Shown here: positions 49,465-59,219 of the stretch, piece by piece
How positions within the stretch are numbered: the first letter of the stretch is position 1
How the letters are laid out: the number at the start of each line of letters is the position of its first letter
Source of the DNA: Actinomadura_E scrupuli
Lineage (GTDB): Bacteria > Actinomycetota > Actinomycetes > Streptosporangiales > Streptosporangiaceae
Assembly: GCF_050971785.1 (NCBI RefSeq)
Contig: NZ_JBPCCU010000002.1
Span: 1,116,001 to 1,180,000, forward strand
Direction: 5' to 3'
DNA length: 64,000 nucleotides
The notes under the pieces: generated by a model
Seen by the model: the letters and a program-made list of their open reading frames with translations, nothing else
What the model was told of the DNA's origin: nothing
The model's database searches: none
Program-made: the position numbers and the translations under genes

Positions 49465-52400
49465 ATGCGCACCCGAACAGCCGTGCCGCGCCGTCGTCTC
49501 CAGCTGCTGGTGTGGGTGCTGGTCGCCGGCGTGTTCTCCGGCTTCGCCGTGCTCGCCGATCAGGCCGGTGGGTCCGGGGGCGGCGGCCCGGCGGCCGGAT
49601 CCGTGGTCTCCATGGCGAGCGAGCGGCCCACCGCCGCACCGGCCGCCACCACGCCGGTCACCACCGCACCGTCGGTCACCACGCCGGGCTCCGCGGCGGC
49701 CGGCGCGGGGGGCTCCGCGGGGGGCCGGGTGCTCGCCGCGGACGTCTCGGGCTGGGGCCGTCCGCTCAACACGGTGTGCTCCACGCAGAAGGAGAACACC
49801 GACTTCCTGCCCATGCACCGGTGGACGTCCTTCGACCTGGCCGTGGTCGACAATGCCAGGATCATCAAGACGCGGTTGTTCATGACGATGATCGCCAGCC
49901 TGATGTTCATGGCGGCCGCGCTGATCTGGCGGCTCATCGGCATGGTCATGGGCTTCAGCTACTCCTACGACATGGTCTGCTCCGCCGCGGATCCGATCAA
50001 CACGGCGGCCGGGATGATCGCGGAGTACGCCGCGTGGTTCATGATCCCGGCATGGTTGATCGTGCTCGTGGCGGCCGCGAAGCGGGCCACCGACAAGTAC
50101 AGCACCGGCGTGAACAAGGGCCCCTGGGGAGCCATCCGCCTGATCGTGGTGTTCCTGGTGGCGACCGGCGCGATCTTCTTCCTGGCGGACCAGTCCAACA
50201 AGCACCAGCAGGATCCGTTGTCCCCGTACACCGGGCCGTGGATGGCCGCGAAGGTGCAGAGCTACTTCGGCGAGGCGTCCGCTTCGCTGCTCAGGCTGGG
50301 TGATCTGTCGAAGGTCCAGTCCAGCGACCGGGGAAGCGCCTTCTACGACACCGACCCGGCGACGGCCGGCAACGTGACCTGCGCCAAACTCGACGCCGCG
50401 CTGTACACGCGGTACATCAGCGACAACGGGCACACGGACCTCGGTACCGGTGGTTCCGCCGTGATGGCACAGTTGAGCAAGATCTGGGAGGTCTCCCTGG
50501 TCCGCTCCTGGACCGCGGCGCAGTTCGGGGAGGGCACGACGGCCTACCCCTCGCCCGCGCACGCCGCCTGCCGGATGCTCGAGGCGCACGCGGACGTCAG
50601 CAACGACAAGAAGTACGAGGCCTACGACCTGTCGACCGGTAACGCGGTCGGCACCACGAACAAGAACACCTGGCGCGGGTTCTTCATCGCCCCACCGGAC
50701 GGAGAACAGACCGTCATGGTCGCGTGGGGGGCGTGCAAGGGAGACGACAACGGCCGCGGCAGCTCGCACACGATCCCGCAGTGGGACGCCGCCACGGGGA
50801 TGCCCAACAAGGCGAAGTCCTGCGGCAGGCTCTACAGCGGCGACAACCCGAACGGCGTGAAGGGATTCCTGAAGCAGCTCTTCACCGGTGCCGGCGATCT
50901 GGACGCCTTCTACTTCAACGGAGGCGACGAGCTGAGCGACAAGCTCGGCGACTGTGTGACGACCAAGGTGGAGTGCAGGTACGACTGGGACTTCGTCGAC
51001 GGCTGGCTGGGCGCCAACAAGGCCGAGCGGCTGACCCAGGGCATGATGTCGCTGATCGTGGCGATCGTCTTCCTGCTCGCGCTCGGCCCGATGGCGATCG
51101 GCCTCATGGTCATCAGCGACGCCCTCGCCATCCTGGTCGTCCTACTCGCGATCACCCTGCTCCTGCTCGCCCTGGGCAAGGACTCGGGCAAGCGGCTCAT
51201 CAAGCTCACCGGGGCGGCCGCGGCCGGGAAGTTCATCTTCGGCGTGGCCCTGACCTTCCTGATGATGTTCATCCAGATCAGCTACGCGGCGATCAACGCC
51301 GCCCTCGGTGATGATCCACCGAGCTTCACCGAACAGATGCTGCAGGGCGCGACGCCATTGGTCGCCCTGTTCATCTTCAAGAAGCTCAGTAAGGCCGTCG
51401 GCCTGGGGAACATCTCCAGCCTGTCCGGAGCCCTCGGGTTCGCCGGGGCCGCCGCGCTGAAGGCCACCGGTGACCGGGAGACCTCCGCCGCCGCCGAGCG
51501 CGGCTGGTCCGGTGCGACCGGTTTCCTGACCGCCGGCACCAGGCGGCTCAACGGGCTGACCGAGCAGTCGCTGGAGAACCGCATGCTCGGGTCCCAGTCG
51601 CTGGTCGGCCGCGGGGTGAGACGCCTCGCCCGGCCGATCACCGCCAAGGTGGGCGACACCTACGAGTCCGGCCGCGCGGGCCTGCTCAGGGCGTCGCACG
51701 CCCTGCAACGCGCGGCGGTGTCGGGATCACCGGCGAAACGCGCGGCCGCCTACGGCGCGGTGACGGCGGGTCTGGCCGCGGGCACGCTGGTGGCGCCCGC
51801 CGCGGGCATCGCCACGGTGCCGCTGATGGCGGGTACCGGTCTCGCCGCGATGGGCAGCGGTGCCCAGGCGGGGTGGCGCAGGATCCGCCCGCGCCCCGGG
51901 ATCGGCGACGGACCGACCGGCCTCGGCGGCTACGACCCCGACTCCGCGGCGGGCATCGCGCTGACCAAGAACGACCGGACGGCGGCCCGGCACGCCGACA
52001 TCTGGCACCGCCGGATCAGCAAGGTCCCGCTGGCCGACCGCAAGGAGCTGGAGGGCGCGCGCACGAACCAGACGCTCGACCTGCAACGGGCCCGCCAGTG
52101 GGGTGCCGGCTACGAGAACGGGCTCAACGCGGAGTTCGCCGGGTTCGCCAACACCGACGAGATGATGCGGGCGCGAGGTGACCTGGCCGAGGCCATGGGC
52201 GTGCCGGAGGACCAGCTCCTGGTCGGCAGCCACGGGCTGGCCATCCCGACCCCCGCCTTCGTCGACCACCGTGGCCAGCGGGTGTTCCCGCCGGGCATCA
52301 GCATCGAACAGGCCTCGCACCCGATCCACTACCTCGACCGGTACACCCTCCGGCGGCAGAAGATCGACGGTGTCGAGGAGAACGACGACCAGTACATCGT

Positions 52401-53361
52401 GCGCATCACGACCCAGCTCCGGGAGCGCGGTTACGTGACCGACAACGGCGAGTTCGTCGACGTCTTCGCGGCGCACGGGTACGACTCGCGCGATCCGAAG
52501 ACGCGCGAGCGGATCGCGGCCTTCATCTCCGGTAGCAAGGACGAGGAACTGTCGAAGATCGTCGTTACCGCCCGCCGCTCGGAGGACGTGGCCGTGGCCG
52601 CGGCCCGCGAGTGGGCGGAGGCACAGGGACCGAAGCTGCAGGTGTTCCAGGAGCGCAACGCCCAGTCGGTGAACGTGCTGATGGAGACCGCCCAGCGGGA
52701 GATCGGCGACTTCGGCACGATCAAGGTGGAGCGGCTGGACGGCAGCGAGACGACCGCCGGCCAGATCCACGTCGAGCTCGACCGGAAGTTCCAGGACATG
52801 GAGAGCGTCGTCCAGCAGGTAAGGGACCTCTACGAGCATGGGGGCTCCATCACGCCGGACCTCCAGATCGAACTCCGGTCCGGCGCGCAGGACATCGACG
52901 GGCTGAGCACGGCACTGCGCGACGCCATCGACGTCTCCTCGGCGGCCCGCAGCGTCACCCAGCTGCGCGTCGAGATGGTCGATCCCACCGTGAGCCTGGA
53001 CTCCACCCAGGTGACGGCGGCGGCGAAGAAGCTCAACGAGGAGGTGCAGCGGCAGCAGGACGCCCTGCACAAGCTGATCGACAAGCAGATCGGCGGTCTC
53101 TCCCGGGTGCCGGCCGACCAAGCGCAGGCCGACGAGGTGTACAAGGCGCTGAACGACCTGCGGAAGCTGGTGAGCGACCAGATCGACGCCGAGCGGAAGA
53201 ACAACGAGGACGTCCTCCGGGAGCTGAGCGAGGCGCAGACGCTGTTCGAGAACCGGCAGGCGATCGCCGATCCGCGCAGGGTCCGGACACGGATGCGCAG
53301 CGTCCACGACATCCTGGCCGACCAGCACCGGGCCGAGTCCGACCGGGTGTCCACCCCGTAG
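49465..53361 (+). CDS. Large VirB6/TrbL-like polytopic membrane protein
   Basis: A 1298-residue protein. It begins with a signal-like segment (LQLLVWVLVAGVFSGFAVLA, about residues 12-31) and a low-complexity Pro/Thr/Gly stretch. Helices follow at about 137-162, 190-205 and 223-242, then an extracytoplasmic region with several Cys (CSAADP, CAKLD, CRMLE, CGRLY, CVTTKVECRY). A helix cluster comes next (about 525-570, 590-608) and a hydrophobic Ala/Gly segment near 765-795. The last 500 residues are cytosolic and charged with coiled-coil stretches. This layout matches the giant VirB6/TrbL-like channel components of Gram-positive T4SS. ATG with AGGGGG at 9 nt. The cytosolic tail is far longer than in classical VirB6. 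Confidence 0.75.
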   Translation: MRTRTAVPRRRLQLLVWVLVAGVFSGFAVLADQAGGSGGGGPAAGSVVSMASERPTAAPAATTPVTTAPSVTTPGSAAAGAGGSAGGRVLAADVSGWGRPLNTVCSTQKENTDFLPMHRWTSFDLAVVDNARIIKTRLFMTMIASLMFMAAALIWRLIGMVMGFSYSYDMVCSAADPINTAAGMIAEYAAWFMIPAWLIVLVAAAKRATDKYSTGVNKGPWGAIRLIVVFLVATGAIFFLADQSNKHQQDPLSPYTGPWMAAKVQSYFGEASASLLRLGDLSKVQSSDRGSAFYDTDPATAGNVTCAKLDAALYTRYISDNGHTDLGTGGSAVMAQLSKIWEVSLVRSWTAAQFGEGTTAYPSPAHAACRMLEAHADVSNDKKYEAYDLSTGNAVGTTNKNTWRGFFIAPPDGEQTVMVAWGACKGDDNGRGSSHTIPQWDAATGMPNKAKSCGRLYSGDNPNGVKGFLKQLFTGAGDLDAFYFNGGDELSDKLGDCVTTKVECRYDWDFVDGWLGANKAERLTQGMMSLIVAIVFLLALGPMAIGLMVISDALAILVVLLAITLLLLALGKDSGKRLIKLTGAAAAGKFIFGVALTFLMMFIQISYAAINAALGDDPPSFTEQMLQGATPLVALFIFKKLSKAVGLGNISSLSGALGFAGAAALKATGDRETSAAAERGWSGATGFLTAGTRRLNGLTEQSLENRMLGSQSLVGRGVRRLARPITAKVGDTYESGRAGLLRASHALQRAAVSGSPAKRAAAYGAVTAGLAAGTLVAPAAGIATVPLMAGTGLAAMGSGAQAGWRRIRPRPGIGDGPTGLGGYDPDSAAGIALTKNDRTAARHADIWHRRISKVPLADRKELEGARTNQTLDLQRARQWGAGYENGLNAEFAGFANTDEMMRARGDLAEAMGVPEDQLLVGSHGLAIPTPAFVDHRGQRVFPPGISIEQASHPIHYLDRYTLRRQKIDGVEENDDQYIVRITTQLRERGYVTDNGEFVDVFAAHGYDSRDPKTRERIAAFISGSKDEELSKIVVTARRSEDVAVAAAREWAEAQGPKLQVFQERNAQSVNVLMETAQREIGDFGTIKVERLDGSETTAGQIHVELDRKFQDMESVVQQVRDLYEHGGSITPDLQIELRSGAQDIDGLSTALRDAIDVSSAARSVTQLRVEMVDPTVSLDSTQVTAAAKKLNEEVQRQQDALHKLIDKQIGGLSRVPADQAQADEVYKALNDLRKLVSDQIDAERKNNEDVLRELSEAQTLFENRQAIADPRRVRTRMRSVHDILADQHRAESDRVSTP

Positions 53362-53513
53362 CGGCGGCCGAGCGGGTCCGGTGGCGGTGTCCGGCCGGCC
53401 CGTCGCCGGAGAGCGCCGGGCTCTGGGCGTCACCGCTGAGAGTCCTCGTGCGGGCTTGAGGGCGCGGGGCCGGCCCGCCCGATGTGCCGTCGAGCTCGCT
53501 GGACGGTCCGCGC

Positions 53514-53613
53514 CGCGTACTCGGGAGACCGCCCGCGTACCGGGGGAACCGCCCGGGTGCGTGGGGAACCACCCGCGCACCCGGGAGACCACCGTGTACT
53601 CGGCAGACGGGCC
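53514..53613. repeat. Five degenerate 20-bp tandem repeats
   Basis: The 310-bp gap between the convergent VirB6-like and wall-hydrolase genes contains five units with period exactly 20 bp; the first is CGCGTACTCGGGAGACCGCC, then copies with 4-8 changes. Period 20 is not a codon multiple and no ORF uses it. Nothing else was recognised in the gap. Confidence 0.75.
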
Positions 53614-53671
53614 GGCAGACCGCCGGTGGGCTCCCGGGCGGTCGATGGATCCTCCGCCCGGGAGCCGGTCG

Positions 53672-56600
53672 TCACACCGCGCTGGGGACGACCTTGCCGA
53701 CCCAGTAGGCCGAGCTGTACGCGCGCTCGACCCTGGAGACGTCAGTGCGCGTGTTGGTGTGCACCTTGTAGCCGTCCGCGAGCTGCATGGCCACATGGCC
53801 CGAGTGCGGCTCCACCAGGTCGCCGGGCTGCGCCTGGCTCAGCGAGATCTGTTTCATCCACCGGACCACCCGGAACGTGCCCGTGGTCGGCGCGTTGCCC
53901 CGGTAGAGGTTCGGGATCGCACCGCTGTCCCGGTAGGCGCGCGAGACGAAACTCGAGCAGTCGGCAATGTTGGGCTCGTTGCGGCGCTCCATGCTGTAAA
54001 CCCAGCCGAGGTGCGACAACGCCCACTTGATCGCCATCGCGGCCTGCGGGGTTCCGGCCTTGGCCACCGAGTCGACGCACAGCTGATGTATACCGATCTT
54101 GTCGGAGCCCGCCCGCAGCGTGTTCTGCGGGGCGTTCGTCGGGCAGCCGTCCGGTCCGATCGTCTGCTGGGTCGTGCCGGGGGTGCCCTCCGAAGTCGTG
54201 GCGGTCGCCAGTGAGCCGATCCGCTGACCCGCGCTGTTGAACGGTGAGATCACGCCGCCGAAGAACCAGGCGTACTCGATGGCGAGCTGCTCTACGGGGA
54301 TGGAGACACCGCTGTTCGAGCCGAGCTTGGACCACACGTCGGTCGCGTCCGGAGCGATCGGGGCGTCGATCTCCTTCAGCGGGCGCAGCGCGAGTCGCGG
54401 GATGACCAGGGTGTCCTGGCCGACGACCGGATCGATCGGCTCGAGCGCCTGCTCCGCGGCCAGGTAGAAGTTCCCGAGCCCGTTGAGGTTGGCGGCGTTC
54501 GCGGTGTCGGTGCCGGCCAGGTCGGCGGTGACCTGCGCCATCGTCGAGTTGAATCCCGGCGCCCACGACCCGATCACGCACTCGGTGGTGTACCCGGGAT
54601 CGGTGAGATCGCTCGCGGTCTCCAGCGCCGTCAGCTTCTGCTGCCAGGTGCTCAGCTCGGCCGCCTTGGGCGGGTCGTGCAACGCCGCGAACGCGGAGGC
54701 CTGCGGAGCGATCGCCTTCAGGAACCTGGTCATCACCTTGGTGCACTCGGGCGAGGCGGTGAACGACGCCCCGGGGCCGACCGCCGAGAAGAGCTTGAGA
54801 TCGTCGCCCATGGCGATGTGCAGGTTCTGCCAGCCGCCGGCCATCGGCTGGAAGACCCCGAGGTCGTGGGCGCGCTTCGCGGGCTCTATCTGCTCCGTGG
54901 ACAGCACGAGCGTGGCGGCCCCTTCGATGTTCTTCGCCACGTCGCACCGGTCGGTCACCTTGGCCGCCTCGGCCTCCTGCTTGGTCATCGGGAAGATGCC
55001 CTGTGCCGAGTCCTTGCCGTTGTCGCAGCCCTCGGTCTTCCACTTCCCGGCCCCGTAACTGACCGCCAGGGCCTCGTTGACCAGGAGCTCGGCGGCGGCG
55101 AACCGGTCGGTCTCGATGGTGTAGACGAACTTGTCGTCGACGTACTTGCCGCCGGTGACGACGGAGAGCTCGGCGACGCGGTTGGTCGCGCAGCGCCAGA
55201 TATAAATGATCTTGAAGCTGACCGAGTATGGCTTGTCCGGCTCCTCCGGCGGCAGCGCGCACGGCTGGCCGGGCTGGGCGCTGCGGTCCATGAAGATGCC
55301 GGACACGCCGATGGCCTTGCTCCAGTACTTGCGCGCGTTCTCCTGGTCCTTGGGCGTGCCGTCGGGCACCCACTTGGGGCTCTCCGGGTCGCCGGCGACG
55401 CGGCGGGCCGCTTCGGAGAGCTTCCGGGCGGCGTACGCCGAGGAATCGCATGGGTTGTTGGGGTCCAGGTCCTGGTTTCGCATGTCGGCCGCCGCCGCCG
55501 GGCTGAGCAGGTACGGCCCGGTGCCCTGACCGCTCTTTCCGCCGATGACGGGGCTCGGGTTGGGGACCGGGCAGCCGTCGGCGTACAGGCCGGTGCCGAG
55601 AGCGCCCGGACCGCTGGGACCGCCCGAACCGCCCGGACCGCCCGAAGCATTGGAGACCACGGGACCGGCGGGGGTGCGGGGCATCGGGTAGGCGGCCGGC
55701 TGCGTGGCGGTGGCCGGGTGGCTCTGCGCCGCCTTCTGCATCCGCTTGATCACGTCATCGACGAAGCCCCAGACGGTCGGGTTGATGCTGCAGTTGTCGT
55801 TCGGGCACCGGCCCCACTGCGCGGGCGTGGGCGCCCAGATCGGATAGAAGTGGGAGACGATGACCTGCTGCCAGTTGTGGTACTTGTTCCAGCTCCTGAG
55901 GGTGTCCTCGATCTTCCGGCGGTCCTGGACGCTCGGCGGTGCGTCGCACGCCGTGGCGTACCCGCCGTAGTTGTTCCAGGTGCTCGTCAGGTACTGGTAG
56001 GCGCCGCAGGCGTCGCTGCCCTTCGGGTGGCCGGAGTTGTAGTTGCCGTTCGACTCGTGCATGCGCAGCGCCCACAGATACCAGCCGAGCTGCTGGCTGA
56101 GGTTTCCCGCGGGCGGCGCGGGGTGCGACGGTGACATCGACGCGGTGCTGCCCTCACCGCTGACGCCGGCCACCGGCCCCGGGCCTGCCCCGGTGGTGTT
56201 ACCGATGATCGTCCCGTCGCCGACGTTGCCCCCGCCGCCGATCACGGTGACCGCGCGCCCGGGGTCGCGGTCGACGTTGTCGTACGGGCTGTAGCGGCCG
56301 AAGTCGGTCTGTACCTGGACGAGGCCGGCCAGGATCGTCCAGGGCACGATCGCGTAGTCGGGCTGCTGGGAGGTCCTCTCCGCCGCGGCCTTGAGAACCT
56401 CCTGCCAGCCCTTCGGTATGTACTGCGCGACCTTGGCGTTGGACTTGTCGTCCGGCTGCACCTCCGTCTGGTTGGCGGTCACCTCGGTCGCCATGATCAT
56501 CATGATGAGCAGGAAGATGAGGGCGACCGGGAGCAGGATCGGCAGGCCGACGGCCAGGGCCACGACGTACTTGCCCTTGCCACCGCCCTCCTTCTCCCCA

Positions 56601-57604
56601 CCGGGTGCCTTCTTTTCGTCCTTCTTCTTTTCTTTCGTGTCCTTCTTGGTGGCGCCGGGGCCCGCCGCGGCGGCCGTGGACTTCGACGACCGGAACCTGC
56701 GCCGCTTCTTCTTCTTGGCCGCGTCGGCCGCGGCCTGTTCGTCGTCCGCGGCCTTCTTGCCACTGGCGGCGTCGCCCGCCGCCCCGCCCGCGGCCCCACC
56801 GAGCACGCTGCCCGCGAGGCCGGCCGCGCCGGCACCCAGGGCTCCGCCCGCGAGGCTGCCCGCCGCTCCGGCCGCGCTGGTGCCTCCGCCGAATCCCGCT
56901 GGGGCGGCGCTCTCCGAGCCGGTGCGCCGCGGGTCCTTGCCGCGCCCGGCGTCGTCGCCCGTGCCGGGGTCCGATGCCGCTGCGGGTGCGGCGGCCGGTT
57001 CGGTGGAGAGCTGGTCCTCGTCCCGGCGCCCGGCGGCGCCGGACTTCAGCGGGTTCTCCTCCGGTCTCCCGGCGGCCAGGTCCGAGGTGGCACCGCCGGG
57101 ATCCACGGACGTCCCGGCCGGCGGCCCGATCTCCACCTCGACCGGCCACGTCTCGCCGTCGGCGAGGCCGCCCGCCGGTTCCGATGAGGTGTTGTTCTGC
57201 GCGATGAGATCGGCGGCACGCTGCGGGGACTGCTCTGACGCCAGCATGCGGGGATCCGAGGTGTCCCCATCGTCCTCGACGACCGGCTCGGCATCCGGCT
57301 CGAGGACGACCGCATCGGCAGGCTCGCCGGTGGGCTCGAGCACGACCTCACCGGTGGGCTCGAGGACTGGCTCACCGGTGGGCTCGAAGACGGGCTCGCC
57401 GACGAGTTCGAAGGCGGACTCGCCGGTTCCGGTGTCGAGTTCGAAGGCGGATTCGTCGCCGGTCCCGGTGTCGAGTTCGAAGCCTGCCTCGCCGTCGGCG
57501 GTGGAGCCCGTGCCGTAGGCAGAGGGGGGAACCGCATCGTCCGGGAGACCGGACACCGAAGCCGGATCGGTGGGATGCTGCGGTGTGTTGTCCGCCTCGC
57601 TCAC
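53672..57604 (-). CDS. VirB1-like wall hydrolase with transglycosylase-like and NlpC/P60 domains
   Basis: A 1310-residue membrane-anchored protein. The N-terminal 300 residues are cytosolic and low complexity: acidic EPTGEPVLEPTG repeats, then Gly/Ala and Lys-rich stretches. One membrane helix (about 345-370, YVVALAVGLPILLPVALIFL) leads outside. Residues about 505-560 resemble an SLT/Rpf-like lysozyme domain (LRMHESNGNYNSGHP with the Glu, GAYQYLTSTWNNYGG). A long middle region follows, and residues about 1190-1310 are NlpC/P60 with Cys in IADCSSFVSRAYRD and His in PHSGHVAMQLADGYKVH. It should open peptidoglycan for the secretion channel. GTG 57604 has GAGG upstream. It converges on the VirB6-like gene. 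Confidence 0.82.
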   Translation of the reverse strand: MSEADNTPQHPTDPASVSGLPDDAVPPSAYGTGSTADGEAGFELDTGTGDESAFELDTGTGESAFELVGEPVFEPTGEPVLEPTGEVVLEPTGEPADAVVLEPDAEPVVEDDGDTSDPRMLASEQSPQRAADLIAQNNTSSEPAGGLADGETWPVEVEIGPPAGTSVDPGGATSDLAAGRPEENPLKSGAAGRRDEDQLSTEPAAAPAAASDPGTGDDAGRGKDPRRTGSESAAPAGFGGGTSAAGAAGSLAGGALGAGAAGLAGSVLGGAAGGAAGDAASGKKAADDEQAAADAAKKKKRRRFRSSKSTAAAAGPGATKKDTKEKKKDEKKAPGGEKEGGGKGKYVVALAVGLPILLPVALIFLLIMMIMATEVTANQTEVQPDDKSNAKVAQYIPKGWQEVLKAAAERTSQQPDYAIVPWTILAGLVQVQTDFGRYSPYDNVDRDPGRAVTVIGGGGNVGDGTIIGNTTGAGPGPVAGVSGEGSTASMSPSHPAPPAGNLSQQLGWYLWALRMHESNGNYNSGHPKGSDACGAYQYLTSTWNNYGGYATACDAPPSVQDRRKIEDTLRSWNKYHNWQQVIVSHFYPIWAPTPAQWGRCPNDNCSINPTVWGFVDDVIKRMQKAAQSHPATATQPAAYPMPRTPAGPVVSNASGGPGGSGGPSGPGALGTGLYADGCPVPNPSPVIGGKSGQGTGPYLLSPAAAADMRNQDLDPNNPCDSSAYAARKLSEAARRVAGDPESPKWVPDGTPKDQENARKYWSKAIGVSGIFMDRSAQPGQPCALPPEEPDKPYSVSFKIIYIWRCATNRVAELSVVTGGKYVDDKFVYTIETDRFAAAELLVNEALAVSYGAGKWKTEGCDNGKDSAQGIFPMTKQEAEAAKVTDRCDVAKNIEGAATLVLSTEQIEPAKRAHDLGVFQPMAGGWQNLHIAMGDDLKLFSAVGPGASFTASPECTKVMTRFLKAIAPQASAFAALHDPPKAAELSTWQQKLTALETASDLTDPGYTTECVIGSWAPGFNSTMAQVTADLAGTDTANAANLNGLGNFYLAAEQALEPIDPVVGQDTLVIPRLALRPLKEIDAPIAPDATDVWSKLGSNSGVSIPVEQLAIEYAWFFGGVISPFNSAGQRIGSLATATTSEGTPGTTQQTIGPDGCPTNAPQNTLRAGSDKIGIHQLCVDSVAKAGTPQAAMAIKWALSHLGWVYSMERRNEPNIADCSSFVSRAYRDSGAIPNLYRGNAPTTGTFRVVRWMKQISLSQAQPGDLVEPHSGHVAMQLADGYKVHTNTRTDVSRVERAYSSAYWVGKVVPSAV

Positions 57605-57701
57605 GCGGTACCTCACGGGTGTCGACTGGCCGATTACCGATCAGAAAGCCTGATCGGTGATGACCGTCCGCCGCCCTGATCCGCGGGCAACGTCCTGCGT
57701 G

Positions 57702-58364
57702 CTATTGCGCCGTCCTGATCGCGTAACCGCGGGAAGTGCGTTCGACCGTGAGCTGCACGAGGTAGGGCTTCGCGCCGCCGTCGTGGCTGACCGTCGCGCT
57801 GAACATGTACGTGTTGGTGCCGGTCACCGAGGGGTCGGTGACGGTGACCTGCCCGACCACCACTCCGCCCGGTGTCCTGGCCCGCTTCGGCGGCTTGGCC
57901 GCGCCGGCGAGCGGAATTCCCGTCCAGTCACCGGTCGCCTCCGCCTTGGCCGCCGCCACCCCCACGTTGCGGGCACCGGTCGGCACGACCGTGGACCCGC
58001 CGCCGGTGAGCGGCACCTGAGCCGGTGCGGTCGCGGCGAAGTCCGCCGCGGTGAACGCCGTCGGAACGGGGCCGGGGCCCGCCGGGGGCGCGGTGGCCGG
58101 GCCCGTGACGGATCCGGTCGCCGGTGCGGAGGGCGCCGCGGTGGGGGAGTACGGGTTCAACGTCTCCACCGCGTACCTGCGGGGGGACTGCCCCACCTTC
58201 GGCGATGACCCGTCGGCGAGGATCATGCCGACCACCAGGATCCCCCCGACCACGGCCAGGCCCACCCAGACCATGAGGTTCCACCACTCGGGCAGCTCGG
58301 CCGTCTCCCAGGGACGCCGCCGCTTCTGGAAGCCCTCGCGTACGTAGTCGGTCATCTTCGGCAT
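57702..58364 (-). CDS. Single-pass membrane protein with extracytoplasmic domain
   Basis: A 220-residue protein. After a short basic cytosolic N-terminus (GFQKRRRPWETAELPEW), a helix at about 28-49 (LMVWVGLAVVGGILVVGMIL) spans the membrane. A Pro/Ala/Thr linker and a compact beta-rich domain follow (VGQVTVTDPSVTGTNTYMFSATVSHDGGAKPYLVQLTVERT). It is reminiscent of VirB8/TcpC-like bitopic components but smaller. ATG 58364 or ATG 58355 could start it. It is 97 bp upstream of the wall-hydrolase gene on the same strand, forming a likely operon, and divergent from the VirB3-like gene. Confidence 0.7.
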   Translation of the reverse strand: MPKMTDYVREGFQKRRRPWETAELPEWWNLMVWVGLAVVGGILVVGMILADGSSPKVGQSPRRYAVETLNPYSPTAAPSAPATGSVTGPATAPPAGPGPVPTAFTAADFAATAPAQVPLTGGGSTVVPTGARNVGVAAAKAEATGDWTGIPLAGAAKPPKRARTPGGVVVGQVTVTDPSVTGTNTYMFSATVSHDGGAKPYLVQLTVERTSRGYAIRTAQ

Positions 58365-58489
58365 GGTGTCGACCGTCGGCGGGCGGGACCGGTGGGCAAC
58401 CCCCCGGCGGCGACTACTGCGCACGACCTCGCTGGGCGCCCCCCGGGTGGACCGGCCGGTGCGGGACTCGGTGGGCGAGGGCTGTGGCC

Positions 58490-59122
58490 ATGTGCGCCAA
58501 GGCGCGCACGGTCGGTGCCATGAGCGAAGAATCCGACAACCGGGTACGCGGGCCGGTGATGCTCGCGGCCACCAACATGCTCAAGCCGCCGCCGGCCGTC
58601 ATCGGAAGCCTGAACAAGGACATCACGCTGCCCCGGACGCTCAAGCTGACCACGGTCGTCGCCATGGGCGTCGGGACGGTGCTCGGGTTCATCCTGGCGC
58701 TGTTCATCGTCGGCCCGAGTCTCGAGGCTCTCATGTACGGCCCGACGCTCGGCGGCGCGATCGGGTGGGCCGCCTCCAACTTCTCCCCGCTGCCGGGAGA
58801 GTCACTGGCCAAGTGGATCGGCCTGCAGGCGAACAGCTCCCGCAAGCGGAAGCTGCTCGTCGACGGGGAGCCGGTCCGGCTCTACGTGGGCATCGCGCCG
58901 CTTCGCCGTACGGCCGCGGGAACCATCCGGATGATCCCCGGAGGGGTCCCGGTCGACGCCGTCCGCTGGGACGAGCGGGGCATTCCGCAGCAGGAGATCC
59001 CCGTGACAGAGCGGATCAACGGCCGCGCCGGCAGCGCCGCCAAGCTGACCGCGTCCACCCAGATGTCCAGCCAGAACCTTCGCGCCGGGCGGAAGCGGCG
59101 GAGCAGCGGACGGCGCAAGTGA
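58490..59122 (+). CDS. Two-helix membrane protein, VirB3/PrgI-like
   Basis: A 210-residue protein. Two hydrophobic helices (about 60-83 LTTVVAMGVGTVLGFILALF and about 87-108) form a hairpin near the N-terminus and a basic cytosolic C-terminal domain ends RAGRKRRSSGRRK. The layout and position at the head of the membrane-component operon resemble VirB3/PrgI-type proteins that sit beside VirB4. GAGGG 8 nt before ATG 58490 favours that start, although ATG 58520 (MSEESDN) looks more natural. Confidence 0.65.
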   Translation: MCAKARTVGAMSEESDNRVRGPVMLAATNMLKPPPAVIGSLNKDITLPRTLKLTTVVAMGVGTVLGFILALFIVGPSLEALMYGPTLGGAIGWAASNFSPLPGESLAKWIGLQANSSRKRKLLVDGEPVRLYVGIAPLRRTAAGTIRMIPGGVPVDAVRWDERGIPQQEIPVTERINGRAGSAAKLTASTQMSSQNLRAGRKRRSSGRRK

Positions 59123-59219
59123 GCGCCGCTCGGCCCGCTTCGCGTCGCCGGCCCCTTGCGGATCCCCGCGCCTGCCGAACGGTCCTCCCTGGCCGGGTGG
59201 AGAACAACAGGAGAGGCAC

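Noticed and set aside
53514..53613. CRISPR array
   Set aside because: The units are directly abutting 20-bp repeats without spacers, and no cas genes are present.
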